From contig CAJJLI010000130.1 in NCBI GenBank assembly GCA_905192625.1, positions 1-6,425 on the forward strand: a DNA stretch of 6,425 nucleotides, in the 5' to 3' direction. This document shows, piece after piece, positions 1 through 5,992 of the stretch (positions are counted from its first letter, which is position 1; every line of letters begins with the position of its first letter). This DNA is from an uncultured Clostridium sp. Its GTDB lineage: Bacteria > Bacillota > Clostridia > Lachnospirales > Lachnospiraceae. The notes below the pieces were generated by a model. It was not told the DNA's origin. It saw only the letters and a program-made list of their open reading frames with translations, and searched no databases. The translations under genes and the position numbers were made by a program.

Positions 1-441
1 CAAGTGTTTTTGCCCACCCGACAGCTGCCAGATGTAGTCATTTACTTTATGTTCTAACCCACATAGATTTAAAGCTTTCTTTCCTCTATCTTTATAGTCT
101 TCATACGCATAATTAAGACAGGCAAAGGATGCATCATCAAGTACCGTAGGTCTGACTATTTGATTTTCAAAGTCCTGATACACGTAACCTACTTTTTGCG
201 CGATGTGGCCAACTTCTACAGTTTTTGTATCCACACCGTCAATAATTACACTGCCTTCCATATCACCTGAAATAAAGTGTGGTATCAATCCATTCAATGT
301 CTTGCATAAGGTGGATTTCCCACACCCATTGTTTCCAATGATTGCAATGAAGTCTCCCCGTTCAATTGTAAGATTAATTCCCTTAAGATTTTCCTTGTCT
401 GCACCAGGATATGTAAATGTTAAATCCTTAATTTCTATCAT
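1..441 (-). CDS. ECF transporter ATPase (EcfA-type), N-terminal part
   Basis: This is the first 147 residues of an ABC ATPase; the C-terminal part lies beyond the left edge. Visible motifs are Walker A GNNGCGKS (residues 36-43), the Q-loop glutamine at 89, and the signature LSGGQ (140-144). Walker B and the H-loop are not in the window. The stretch YQDFENQIVRPTVLDD after the Q-loop resembles the NQIV segment typical of EcfA ATPases of energy-coupling factor importers, which drive uptake of vitamins, cofactors or metal ions. The ATG at 441 is preceded by GGAGA with about 5 nt spacing. The gene follows the putative S component by 65 bp on the same strand, so the two are probably one operon, perhaps with a second ATPase and the T component further left. 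ABC ATPase is certain; the ECF assignment is strong inference from motif and neighbour. Confidence 0.92.
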   Translation of the reverse strand, partial: MIEIKDLTFTYPGADKENLKGINLTIERGDFIAIIGNNGCGKSTLCKTLNGLIPHFISGDMEGSVIIDGVDTKTVEVGHIAQKVGYVYQDFENQIVRPTVLDDASFACLNYAYEDYKDRGKKALNLCGLEHKVNDYIWQLSGGQKHL

Positions 442-506
442 TTTTTCTCCATTCCTTTTTATAACTTCAAATCTATGATTCGATTCAAAACTACGTTAAC
501 TTATTT

Positions 507-1352
507 CTAGCTTTCAATACTACTTACTTTTCGATTTCTTACCATACCCATAACGATTAAGGCAATGATACCTGCTACTACCATTGCTACAATAAGTGCT
601 GGCATGCTTTCTGCCCAATCTGCTTCCCACTCAATTAAGGAAACACCTTGTTCTGAAAGTAATTCTCCCGAGATTGCCACGAAGAATGCTAGTATACTAA
701 GTACAACTACTTTTAGTGATAATACATTCTCTCCCCTTAAAATAGTGTCAGAAGTTCTTGGTTTTGCACCAAGTAAAGGCTCGATTTTACCGTAAAGTCT
801 TGGTACTAAGAAGATCGTTGGTATCATACAGAATAAGATTCCCGAGAAAACGATATCATTCAAACATGCAAAACCTTCTGTAATAAAAACACTCTGTGGA
901 AGACCTGCAACTGCTTCAAAATCTTCAACTGCAAATTGTACCTTTAAGATATCTACAATACATCCAAGGATTTGTTGAATTGCAACACCTGAAATAGATG
1001 CAATCGCCACCATCTTTTTATTCAGTGGATTCTTAACCATTCTACCAGCAATATAAATACCAATCACTAATGTGATGAATTTCTCTAATTCACCAAGCCC
1101 ACCAAATTGACCAAGCATAATTTCACTAAAAACAATTTCACCCGTTGCCGCGCCTAGGGCTGCTGCCATTGGTTGAAATAACATTGCTAATGTGAGTGGA
1201 ATAAATAAGAAATACTCTACCGAAAATTCAACAATACCTACTTGAAACTTTGGAATTAACTCTGTAAATAAAGTCGCCAATCCATACAATGACATAGAAA
1301 GTACAAATACCATTAATTTTTGTGACTGTGTTGTACCTGTTTTACTATTCAT
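507..1352 (-). CDS. Membrane protein, putative ECF transporter S component
   Basis: A 281-residue, strongly hydrophobic protein with about six to seven membrane segments, roughly at residues 12-31, 44-60, 60-80, 91-105, 112-138, 165-187, 211-231 and 250-271. The conserved-looking core around residues 45-105 (VEYFLFIPLTLAMLFQP, GAATGEIVFSE, FGGLGELEKF) and the position before an EcfA ATPase fit a substrate-binding S subunit of an energy-coupling factor importer. At 281 residues it is longer than many S proteins (about 170-220), with an extra C-terminal pair of membrane segments. The frame is open from ATG 1364, but that codon lies inside the Shine-Dalgarno region. ATG 1352 has GGAGGT about 5 nt upstream, so I chose it. 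The stop is TAG. The substrate is unknown; I cannot exclude another integral membrane function. Confidence 0.8.
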   Translation of the reverse strand: MNSKTGTTQSQKLMVFVLSMSLYGLATLFTELIPKFQVGIVEFSVEYFLFIPLTLAMLFQPMAAALGAATGEIVFSEIMLGQFGGLGELEKFITLVIGIYIAGRMVKNPLNKKMVAIASISGVAIQQILGCIVDILKVQFAVEDFEAVAGLPQSVFITEGFACLNDIVFSGILFCMIPTIFLVPRLYGKIEPLLGAKPRTSDTILRGENVLSLKVVVLSILAFFVAISGELLSEQGVSLIEWEADWAESMPALIVAMVVAGIIALIVMGMVRNRKVSSIES

Positions 1353-1389
1353 AATTACCTCCATATATGCTTCGTTAGTTTATGGTTGT

Positions 1390-1395
1390 ATTATA
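1390..1395 (-). promoter_or_regulatory. Candidate -10 box for the ECF operon
   Basis: A perfect TATAAT on the minus strand lies about 38 nt upstream of the ATG at 1352, which would give a short 5' UTR. No good -35 box sits at 16-18 bp; TTGCAG is about 21 bp away. A weaker alternative, TTTACT-17-TATAAA, lies further upstream near 1540-1568. The call rests on the -10 hexamer alone. Confidence 0.3.
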
Positions 1396-1519
1396 GTGAT
1401 AATTTGTAAACTCCACCTGCAAGGCCATGTAAAATGAAAATGAAATGATGTATTGGCATCCAAACACTCCCACTGACATGTGAAAACCTAGTAATGAAAG
1501 GCCTAACGAGTGATGTCAT
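1391..1519 (-). CDS. Possible 42-aa small ORF upstream of the S-component gene
   Basis: ATG at 1519 opens a 42-codon frame ending in TAA at 1391, 38 bp before the S-component start. The product begins MTSLVRPFITRF and contains WMPIHHFIFILHGLAGG, a hydrophobic stretch that could be one membrane segment. The same frame is open upstream of the ATG back to about 1650, but without a further ATG. There is no convincing Shine-Dalgarno: AAAAAGG touches the start codon. I do not recognise a family. It could be a leader peptide, a remnant, or chance; the region is a little less AT-rich than its flanks. Confidence 0.15.
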   Translation of the reverse strand: MTSLVRPFITRFSHVSGSVWMPIHHFIFILHGLAGGVYKLSL

Positions 1520-1611
1520 CCTTTTTATGTATTCTTTTTTTATATATCTACGTAAATTCTTAGTAAAAATAAAGTCAAAACAAATGTGAAGATTACTTTT
1601 ACCTTTGATGA

Positions 1612-1656
1612 AAAATCTTCTGGAAATTAAACGTATAAAATCTTCTGGAAATTAAA
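1612..1656. repeat. Tandem direct repeat of 20 bp, 25-bp period
   Basis: The 20-mer AAAATCTTCTGGAAATTAAA occurs perfectly at 1612-1631 and at 1637-1656, separated by CGTAT. It directly adjoins the hairpin at 1658-1682, and both share the CTGGAA core. This looks like a local duplication by slippage beside a terminator. A binding-site role cannot be excluded. Confidence 0.85.
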
Positions 1657-1657
1657 T

Positions 1658-1682
1658 AAGCTTCCAAATAAACTGGAAGCTT
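1658..1682 (-). terminator. Hairpin, probable terminator of the exporter operon
   Basis: A perfect 9-bp inverted repeat, AAGCTTCCA and TGGAAGCTT with a 7-nt loop, lies 145 bp downstream of the exporter ATPase stop. Read on the minus strand, the stem is followed by ATTTAATTT, a modest U-rich tail. On the plus strand the tail (CTTGTATG) is poorer, and no plus-strand gene ends here. This is a weak intrinsic terminator by tail quality, but the position between two minus-strand operons fits. Confidence 0.5.
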
Positions 1683-1714
1683 CTTGTATGTATATAATAT
1701 ATTTAGGTAAATTT

Positions 1715-1834
1715 TCACTTCTTAATAACACGTCGATCAGATACTACAACCTTAAAACTTTCATTGTAGTTCCTTCTGCTGACTCCCTTTAAAGAAATAA
1801 AATTATAGGAAGTATAAGACAAATTCTCACACAT
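1715..1834 (-). CDS. Possible 39-aa small ORF overlapping the ATPase stop
   Basis: An ATG at 1834, in another frame, overlaps the last codons of the exporter ATPase (ATGTGTGA arrangement) and opens a 39-residue frame ending in TGA at 1715, 33 bp before the terminator hairpin. The product starts MCENLSYTSYNF and ends ESFKVVVSDRRVIKK, a plausible charged C-terminus. The overlap would allow translational coupling. No independent ribosome binding site is evident beyond the ATPase coding sequence. I do not recognise the family; it may be a small protein, the tail of a decayed gene, or chance. Confidence 0.25.
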   Translation of the reverse strand: MCENLSYTSYNFISLKGVSRRNYNESFKVVVSDRRVIKK

Positions 1835-2501
1835 TACTATCATGAGCTATGATTCCATCACTTATTTTTATCCTTCTCTTACACAAATTGGCCAAACTTT
1901 CATCGTGAGTAACCATAACAATCGTGTTGCCAATTTCATTTAATTTAACAAATAATTTAATTAGTTCTTCTGATGATTTCTTATCAAGATTCCCCGTTGG
2001 CTCATCTGCTAAAATTACATCTGGCTTATTTATCAGCGCTCTAGCAATTGCAACACGTTGTTTTTGACCTCCTGATAATTCAGAAGGTAAATGATTTAGT
2101 CTATCCTCTATGCCCAGAATAATCGTTATTTTCTTAAAATACTCTTCATCAAGCTTTTTTGAATCTAACAATAATGGCATAATAATATTCTCTTTCGCTG
2201 TAAGAATGGGTATTAAATTAAAATTTTGAAATACAAAACCAATCCTCTGACGACGTATTTTCGCAAGCTCGTCATTGTCAACAGAATAGATTTCTGTACC
2301 ATCAATATAGACGCTACCACTATCCGGTCTATCAATTCCACCAAGCAGATTTAATAACGTAGTTTTTCCAGAGCCTGATTTTCCGGTTATCGCCACAAAT
2401 TCTCCCTTATTTATTGTTATACTTATATTTTTTGTGCCATAGATTTGAGCTGCACCTTGTTTGAATGTTTTAATTAAATTTTCTGTTTTTATAACGGCCA
2501 T
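1827..2501 (-). CDS. ABC exporter ATPase, LolD/MacB/FtsE-like
   Basis: A complete 224-residue ABC ATPase. It carries Walker A GKSGSGKT (residues 40-47), Q-loop Q92, signature LSGGQ (142-146), Walker B VILADE (162-167) with catalytic E167, D-loop NLD (171-173) and the H-loop histidine H199. The GGIDRPDSGSVYIDG, FVFQNFNLIPILTAKENI and ADEPTGNLD segments are hallmarks of the LolD/MacB/BceA group, which works with FtsX-type permeases in lipoprotein or peptide handling and peptide-antibiotic resistance. The length is normal for the family. Translation starts at ATG 2501 behind GGGAGGG. The gene lies 21 bp after the permease on the same strand, so both form one transcript with the permease first, the reverse of the usual BceAB order. 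It should power the neighbouring permease at the inner face of the membrane; the substrate is unknown. Confidence 0.95.
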   Translation of the reverse strand: MAVIKTENLIKTFKQGAAQIYGTKNISITINKGEFVAITGKSGSGKTTLLNLLGGIDRPDSGSVYIDGTEIYSVDNDELAKIRRQRIGFVFQNFNLIPILTAKENIIMPLLLDSKKLDEEYFKKITIILGIEDRLNHLPSELSGGQKQRVAIARALINKPDVILADEPTGNLDKKSSEELIKLFVKLNEIGNTIVMVTHDESLANLCKRRIKISDGIIAHDSNV

Positions 2502-2522
2502 TTTATACCCTCCCTTTCACAA

Positions 2523-4658
2523 TTACAACTTTTTTAGTTTACTTCTTAGCTCTACATGAACTGGTAACAAGAACGACAACATAATAACTATTGTAATTAT
2601 TGAATATGTCATGGTTGTCATAAAGTTTACAGGCATATAATAACCGGTATTTGAGAAAAACCATTTACTTAAACCAATGCCTGTTGCAAATGAGAACATA
2701 AGTGTACATAATCCCACTATGATGGCTTGAAGCATATATGTACTATAAACATCGTCTTTGGACGCTCCTAGCGTATATAAAAGTCGGATATTCTCACCTT
2801 GTCCTCGAATATGTTCACTTAGGAATACAAATAAAATAATAACCATAAATACGAATAATACTGCTAATATTACTTCAATCAATATGTAAATACCGATGCT
2901 ACCCTTTTCAGTTATTTCTTTCTCAAGCCGGTAATCTGTAATGTTATATTTTAAAGTATCATTGAATTTTCCCCGAATTTCATCTATAAAATCTTTATAA
3001 TTTACATTATCATTCACCGCAATTTTAACACTTTGAAAGCCGTACTCCTTTGTTAAAGCATTATAATCAGTTTCGTTAAAGTACAGTACCAAAAATTGAT
3101 CCGCCCACGTATCATCAATAAATCCACCTATGGTAAAATACATAGGTTCTCCTAGATCCACTTTCATAAAGTTATTATTTAATTCATTATTGGAATGCTG
3201 GTGATCATCGATATTCTCATTGTTTACAGGTTTTACACCATTATTTTTATATAATACTAAGGTATCTCCTACCTTAAAAAAATTTGAAAGAACATGATTT
3301 TTGTTTAATAAAACATAGCCTTCTTCTATATTCCCCCCCTCGAAAGATAATTCTTCCGGTATCTCATTAACAGAACGAATTCCTGTTTTTAAAAAAGCTT
3401 CTTCATTAACAATAACAACTGAGGGAGAGCTTGATAGATTAAAAGAAGGCTTCACATAATAGGAACCTATCGGCACATTCTTAAAGTAAGTTGATTTTGA
3501 TATAGCAATCTTATCCTCTAATAACGATATCTCATCCTCGTTAAAATAAGAATCATCTCCATTCCTTATTGATGTTTTGCTCAAACGTATATCATACTCA
3601 GATTTTGTCGTTATCATATCTACATTAATACTTGCGTAATTAAAAACAAATATGATTACGACCACGATAGGTATTGAAATAATTATACTTTGTATAAATG
3701 ATTTATTAGAACGTCGAAGTAGTACCTTTGCGAAAGATACGATTGGAGAACGTCCAAGCTTAATTGTGCTTTTATAATGCTTTAATTTTTCATTGTTCGA
3801 TGATGAAGCAAGTAAACTTATCGGTCTTTTTTTTAAAAAACTGTAAAACAATAGAACAAATACACCAGCTAAGAAAACAAACATAATAAGAAATACGATT
3901 AATGTGTTCAACCAATTTACATGAAATATCTGCCATCCAAAGGTACTTTCTTTTACCTCCAAAAAATAATGAAACAACAAATACATGCCTGTGTACGTGA
4001 TTGTCAATGCCAAGACTCCTGATGCAGCAAAAAGAATCATTAGTTCTGTGGAAAATATCTTAAGAATATGCTTCTTTGTGGCTCCGATTGCGGTTAATAT
4101 ACCTATCTCGTAGGAAAAATTACCAATATGTATTCTATAAGCAGCTTGTACTACAAGCATGGATATCAATATTACAATAACGATAATAAAAGTTATTTGA
4201 AATGAAAAATTTTCCGTTCCATATCCCGTTCTATATATTCCTGAAAGATTACTAAGTAATAACGAAGAATCTCCGATTTCATTTATCGTAGTACCCAATT
4301 CGTATCCATATTCTTGAAATTCAATGGAAGCATCAAGTTTGCCTTTTATAAACTCGTCCGCTATCACTGAATCTTTTATATACAAATAAATTCCATCCCC
4401 GATATACTTTGCTTCAAGGTTTGTCAGTTTTTCAAAATACGGAAGATGTTCTTCTTTTGCGTTAATGATTTTATAATGAGCATGGTGTGACTTTTCTACA
4501 TCATTCAATGCTTGCATCTTATCTCCATAAATGTAACTATCTCTAAGAAAAGAGAATATGAATGGTAAGATAAATGCACATACTAAAATGATTAGCATAT
4601 TAAAATGCATTTTAAATCGCTTTTTAAGAGATTGTTTTATATACATAAAAATACTCAT
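2523..4658 (-). CDS. ABC exporter permease with two FtsX-type domains
   Basis: A 711-residue permease built as two similar halves. Predicted membrane segments are near residues 20-37, 151-173, 203-229, 249-274, 322-341, 588-613, 642-664 and 682-700. An extracytoplasmic domain of about 110 residues lies between segments 1 and 2, and a larger one of about 245 residues between 5 and 6. Each half has the FtsX-type cytoplasmic coupling motif, EIGILTAIGATKKHI (184-198) and NIRLLYTLGASKDDV (623-637). This is the topology of duplicated LolCE/MacB-like (type VII) transporters, which use large outer domains to pull substrates from the membrane rather than a classic pore. The frame is open from TTG 4706, but ATG 4658 follows AGGAGGGG with 8 nt spacing, so I chose it; the product then starts MSIFMYIKQSLKKRFK with a positive N-terminus. 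The divergent BlaI/M56 genes suggest inducible control. Likely roles are peptide-antibiotic or envelope-stress defence; this is inferred from context. Confidence 0.9.
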   Translation of the reverse strand: MSIFMYIKQSLKKRFKMHFNMLIILVCAFILPFIFSFLRDSYIYGDKMQALNDVEKSHHAHYKIINAKEEHLPYFEKLTNLEAKYIGDGIYLYIKDSVIADEFIKGKLDASIEFQEYGYELGTTINEIGDSSLLLSNLSGIYRTGYGTENFSFQITFIIVIVILISMLVVQAAYRIHIGNFSYEIGILTAIGATKKHILKIFSTELMILFAASGVLALTITYTGMYLLFHYFLEVKESTFGWQIFHVNWLNTLIVFLIMFVFLAGVFVLLFYSFLKKRPISLLASSSNNEKLKHYKSTIKLGRSPIVSFAKVLLRRSNKSFIQSIIISIPIVVVIIFVFNYASINVDMITTKSEYDIRLSKTSIRNGDDSYFNEDEISLLEDKIAISKSTYFKNVPIGSYYVKPSFNLSSSPSVVIVNEEAFLKTGIRSVNEIPEELSFEGGNIEEGYVLLNKNHVLSNFFKVGDTLVLYKNNGVKPVNNENIDDHQHSNNELNNNFMKVDLGEPMYFTIGGFIDDTWADQFLVLYFNETDYNALTKEYGFQSVKIAVNDNVNYKDFIDEIRGKFNDTLKYNITDYRLEKEITEKGSIGIYILIEVILAVLFVFMVIILFVFLSEHIRGQGENIRLLYTLGASKDDVYSTYMLQAIIVGLCTLMFSFATGIGLSKWFFSNTGYYMPVNFMTTMTYSIITIVIMLSFLLPVHVELRSKLKKL

Positions 4659-4659
4659 A

Positions 4660-4765
4660 GGTAATTCCCCTCCTGTTGAGACGGTCAATGGTAAAAGATG
4701 AACCAAATTACCGCTTCGCTCTTTTGGAGAAAGCCTAGAAATGATACTACAGATAAGGTAATTTG
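4660..4765 (-). promoter_or_regulatory. Structured 5' leader of the permease mRNA with alternative pairing
   Basis: On the minus strand, CAAATTACC (4757-4765) can pair perfectly over 9 bp with GGTAATTTG (4704-4712). An inner hairpin, GCTTTCTC with GAGCGAAGC, has an AAAA-containing 5-nt loop and one bulged C, and stacks directly on it. A second AATTACC (4660-4666) sits between the Shine-Dalgarno (4667-4674) and ATG 4658, and can pair over 7 bp with the same GGTAATT. The two folds exclude each other, one leaving the start region free and one occluding it. The repeats are directly visible; a regulatory function is inferred. Confidence 0.4.
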
Positions 4766-4789
4766 ATATAATATTTTTTTATTGTCTCA

Positions 4790-4818
4790 ATAATAATATA
4801 TCGCAAACAAAATGTCAA
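4790..4818 (-). promoter_or_regulatory. Promoter of the exporter operon
   Basis: TTGACA (4813-4818) and TATTAT (4790-4795) on the minus strand are 17 bp apart, a near-consensus housekeeping promoter. Transcription would start near 4783, giving a leader of about 125 nt before ATG 4658. Confidence 0.7.
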
Positions 4819-4863
4819 TATTTTACTGTTATTTTTTAACAACAAATATTGTTAAATATTGAC
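4814..4863. repeat. 10-bp inverted repeat spanning both divergent -35 boxes
   Basis: GTCAATATTT (4814-4823) and its exact complement AAATATTGAC (4854-4863) face each other across 30 bp. Each arm contains most of one -35 box. On each promoter's own strand the identity extends to AAATATTGACnnTTTGTT, so both promoters carry the same 16 defined bases. This could be a shared repressor half-site or operator. Confidence 0.7.
4836..4855. promoter_or_regulatory. Candidate BlaI-type operator palindrome
   Basis: TTAACAA and TTGTTAA form perfect 7-bp half-sites separated by 6 bp, in the middle of the divergent control region between the two -35 boxes. A further TTGTTAA copy lies at 4867-4873, in the spacer of the plus-strand promoter. 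The classical BlaI/MecI core TACAnnTGTA is absent, so the assignment to this BlaI protein rests on position and symmetry only. Confidence 0.4.
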
Positions 4864-4887
4864 TCTTTGTTAATGTATTGATAAAAT
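4859..4887 (+). promoter_or_regulatory. Promoter of the BlaI/M56 operon
   Basis: TTGACT (4859-4864) and TAAAAT (4882-4887) are separated by 17 bp. Transcription would begin near 4894, about 29 nt before ATG 4923. The -35 box overlaps the inverted repeat arm at 4854-4863, and the spacer holds a TTGTTAA half-site, so a bound repressor would block it. Confidence 0.65.
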
Positions 4888-4922
4888 AAATTTATATTAT
4901 AAGAAGATTGGTGAGTATATTG

Positions 4923-5321
4923 ATGAAAAATAGATTACCTAAAATTAGTGAGAAGGAAAAGGATGTCATGCTGGTTTTTTGGCATTCTACAGAACCATTA
5001 ACAGCATCTGCTGTTGCAGAAAAAGGCAATGGATTGAAATTTAACACGATACAAGTTGCCGTAAGAAATTTATTAAAAAAAGGTTATATTGAAGTTGCAG
5101 ATATTGTTTATAGCGGGACTGTACTAACACGATGTTATAAACCTATGGTAAGTGCAGAGGAGTATGCAGCAGACCAACTAGAGGCCATGAAACTAAATAC
5201 CTTGAATTTTTCAACTTTAAATTTAATAGATCATCTTATTAAACAGGATGAAACAGATATATTAGATGAATTAGAAAAATTAGTGAAGGAAAAAAAGAAA
5301 CAGGGGGAGGACGGAGCATGA
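4923..5321 (+). CDS. BlaI/MecI/CopY-family transcriptional repressor
   Basis: A 132-residue winged-helix repressor. Residues 6-75 (PKISEKEKDVMLVFW, LTASAVAE, NTIQVAVRNLLKKGYIEVADIVYSGTVLTRCYKPMVS) match the BlaI-type DNA-binding domain. Residues 78-125 (SAEEYAADQ to DELEKLVKEK) match the dimerising C-terminal helices. Length is normal for the family (about 120-140). In bla/mec systems the dimer binds dyads in divergent promoters and is cut in its C-terminal part after the BlaR1/MecR1 sensor is activated; here L99-N100-L101 aligns roughly with the Asn-Phe cleavage site of MecI. The frame is open from TTG 4908, but ATG 4923 has GGTGAG 7 nt upstream and was preferred. It overlaps the M56 gene by 4 bp (ATGA), so the two are translationally coupled. 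It probably represses its own operon and the divergent exporter. Confidence 0.93.
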   Translation: MKNRLPKISEKEKDVMLVFWHSTEPLTASAVAEKGNGLKFNTIQVAVRNLLKKGYIEVADIVYSGTVLTRCYKPMVSAEEYAADQLEAMKLNTLNFSTLNLIDHLIKQDETDILDELEKLVKEKKKQGEDGA

Positions 5322-5992
5322 CACCTTCTTTGTTATTAACGAACCTTTTGTTTTGTGGAATTGCTACACTGATGCTACTTCCTATATTAAAAAATCCTAC
5401 TACATTAACCTATAAAAATGGAATTCCTATTTATATCATTATAAGTGCAGTACTTATAAAATTGTTTATTCCATATGAATTTTCTTTTACTCATACACTA
5501 GCCTCAAAAAATATTTTACCTATTTTCAGAAATATGTTCGATATAGAAGTTTTTAAAAGCATAACCTTTGGAAACTGTCTTTTATGGATTTGGGGTCTTA
5601 TCTCACTAATCCTTCTCTTACATCTGATTATGCAACAAAGAAGGTTAAAAAGAATACTGAACCTAGTTCAACCAACGAAGAATACCGAGCTTATAGCTAT
5701 TATTTCTGAACTTTGTCATCAAAAAGAAATGAAAAAAATACCGAACATCATCCATTTAGACACTGTATTTAGTCCATTTATAATAGGCTTTCACTCTCCT
5801 GTTATTGTGCTGCCTACACATTTATTTAACTTATCAAAAAATGAAATTCAATTTATACTAAAGCATGAATTAGAACATATCTTACATAAGCATCTATTAA
5901 TAAAGAGAATAATAGAAATTGTCACGGCAATATATTGGTGGAATCCAATCATCTGGTTATTGCGCAAAGAAATACTTCGTGCCTTAGAATAA
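5318..5992 (+). CDS. M56 (BlaR1/MecR1-type) membrane metallopeptidase, cut by in-frame TAA
   Basis: The 224 residues up to the first stop form the N-terminal part of a BlaR1-type sensor protease. Membrane segments lie near residues 4-24, 36-52 and 85-106. The zinc motif HELEH (183-187, catalytic E184) follows the typical FSPFIIGFHSPVIVLP and NEIQFILKHELEH sequence, then a hydrophobic YWWNPIIWLL (206-215). E224, 41 residues after the first zinc histidine, sits where the family has its third ligand (E-x-x-x-D). The next codon is TAA (5990-5992), after which the same frame continues with QADMNV and C-terminal M56 features. Such proteins sense an extracellular signal and lead to cleavage of the partner BlaI. 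The start ATG 5318 has GGGGGAGG 7 nt upstream and overlaps the repressor stop. As read, the product lacks its fourth membrane segment and sensor domain, so it is probably non-functional unless the stop is an error or is bypassed. Confidence 0.85.
   Translation: MTPSLLLTNLLFCGIATLMLLPILKNPTTLTYKNGIPIYIIISAVLIKLFIPYEFSFTHTLASKNILPIFRNMFDIEVFKSITFGNCLLWIWGLISLILLLHLIMQQRRLKRILNLVQPTKNTELIAIISELCHQKEMKKIPNIIHLDTVFSPFIIGFHSPVIVLPTHLFNLSKNEIQFILKHELEHILHKHLLIKRIIEIVTAIYWWNPIIWLLRKEILRALE

Noticed and set aside
203..478. Plus-strand 91-residue open frame
   Set aside because: It is antisense to the EcfA ATPase, whose motifs are unmistakable on the minus strand; the plus product has no recognisable features.
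565..795. Plus-strand 76-residue open frame
   Set aside because: It lies antisense inside the membrane protein gene, is serine/threonine-rich in the way shadow frames usually are, and has no ribosome binding site.
1743..1770. Inverted repeat ACTACAA/TTGTAGT as a terminator
   Set aside because: The stem is only 7 AT-rich base pairs with a 14-nt loop and no T run follows on either strand, so it is likely chance.
4767..4772. TATAAT on the plus strand as another promoter
   Set aside because: No -35 box lies at a suitable distance, and a better promoter for the BlaI gene exists at 4859-4887.
4704..4776. Possible plus-strand terminator: inverted repeat CAAATTACC/GGTAATTTG followed closely by a T run
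   Set aside because: No plus-strand gene lies upstream to terminate, the loop is 44 nt, and 7 bases separate the stem from the T run. The repeat makes more sense in the minus-strand leader.
4908..4922. TTG 4908 as start of the BlaI gene
   Set aside because: The GGTGAG ribosome binding site lies downstream of this TTG and fits ATG 4923; the extra five residues match nothing in the family.
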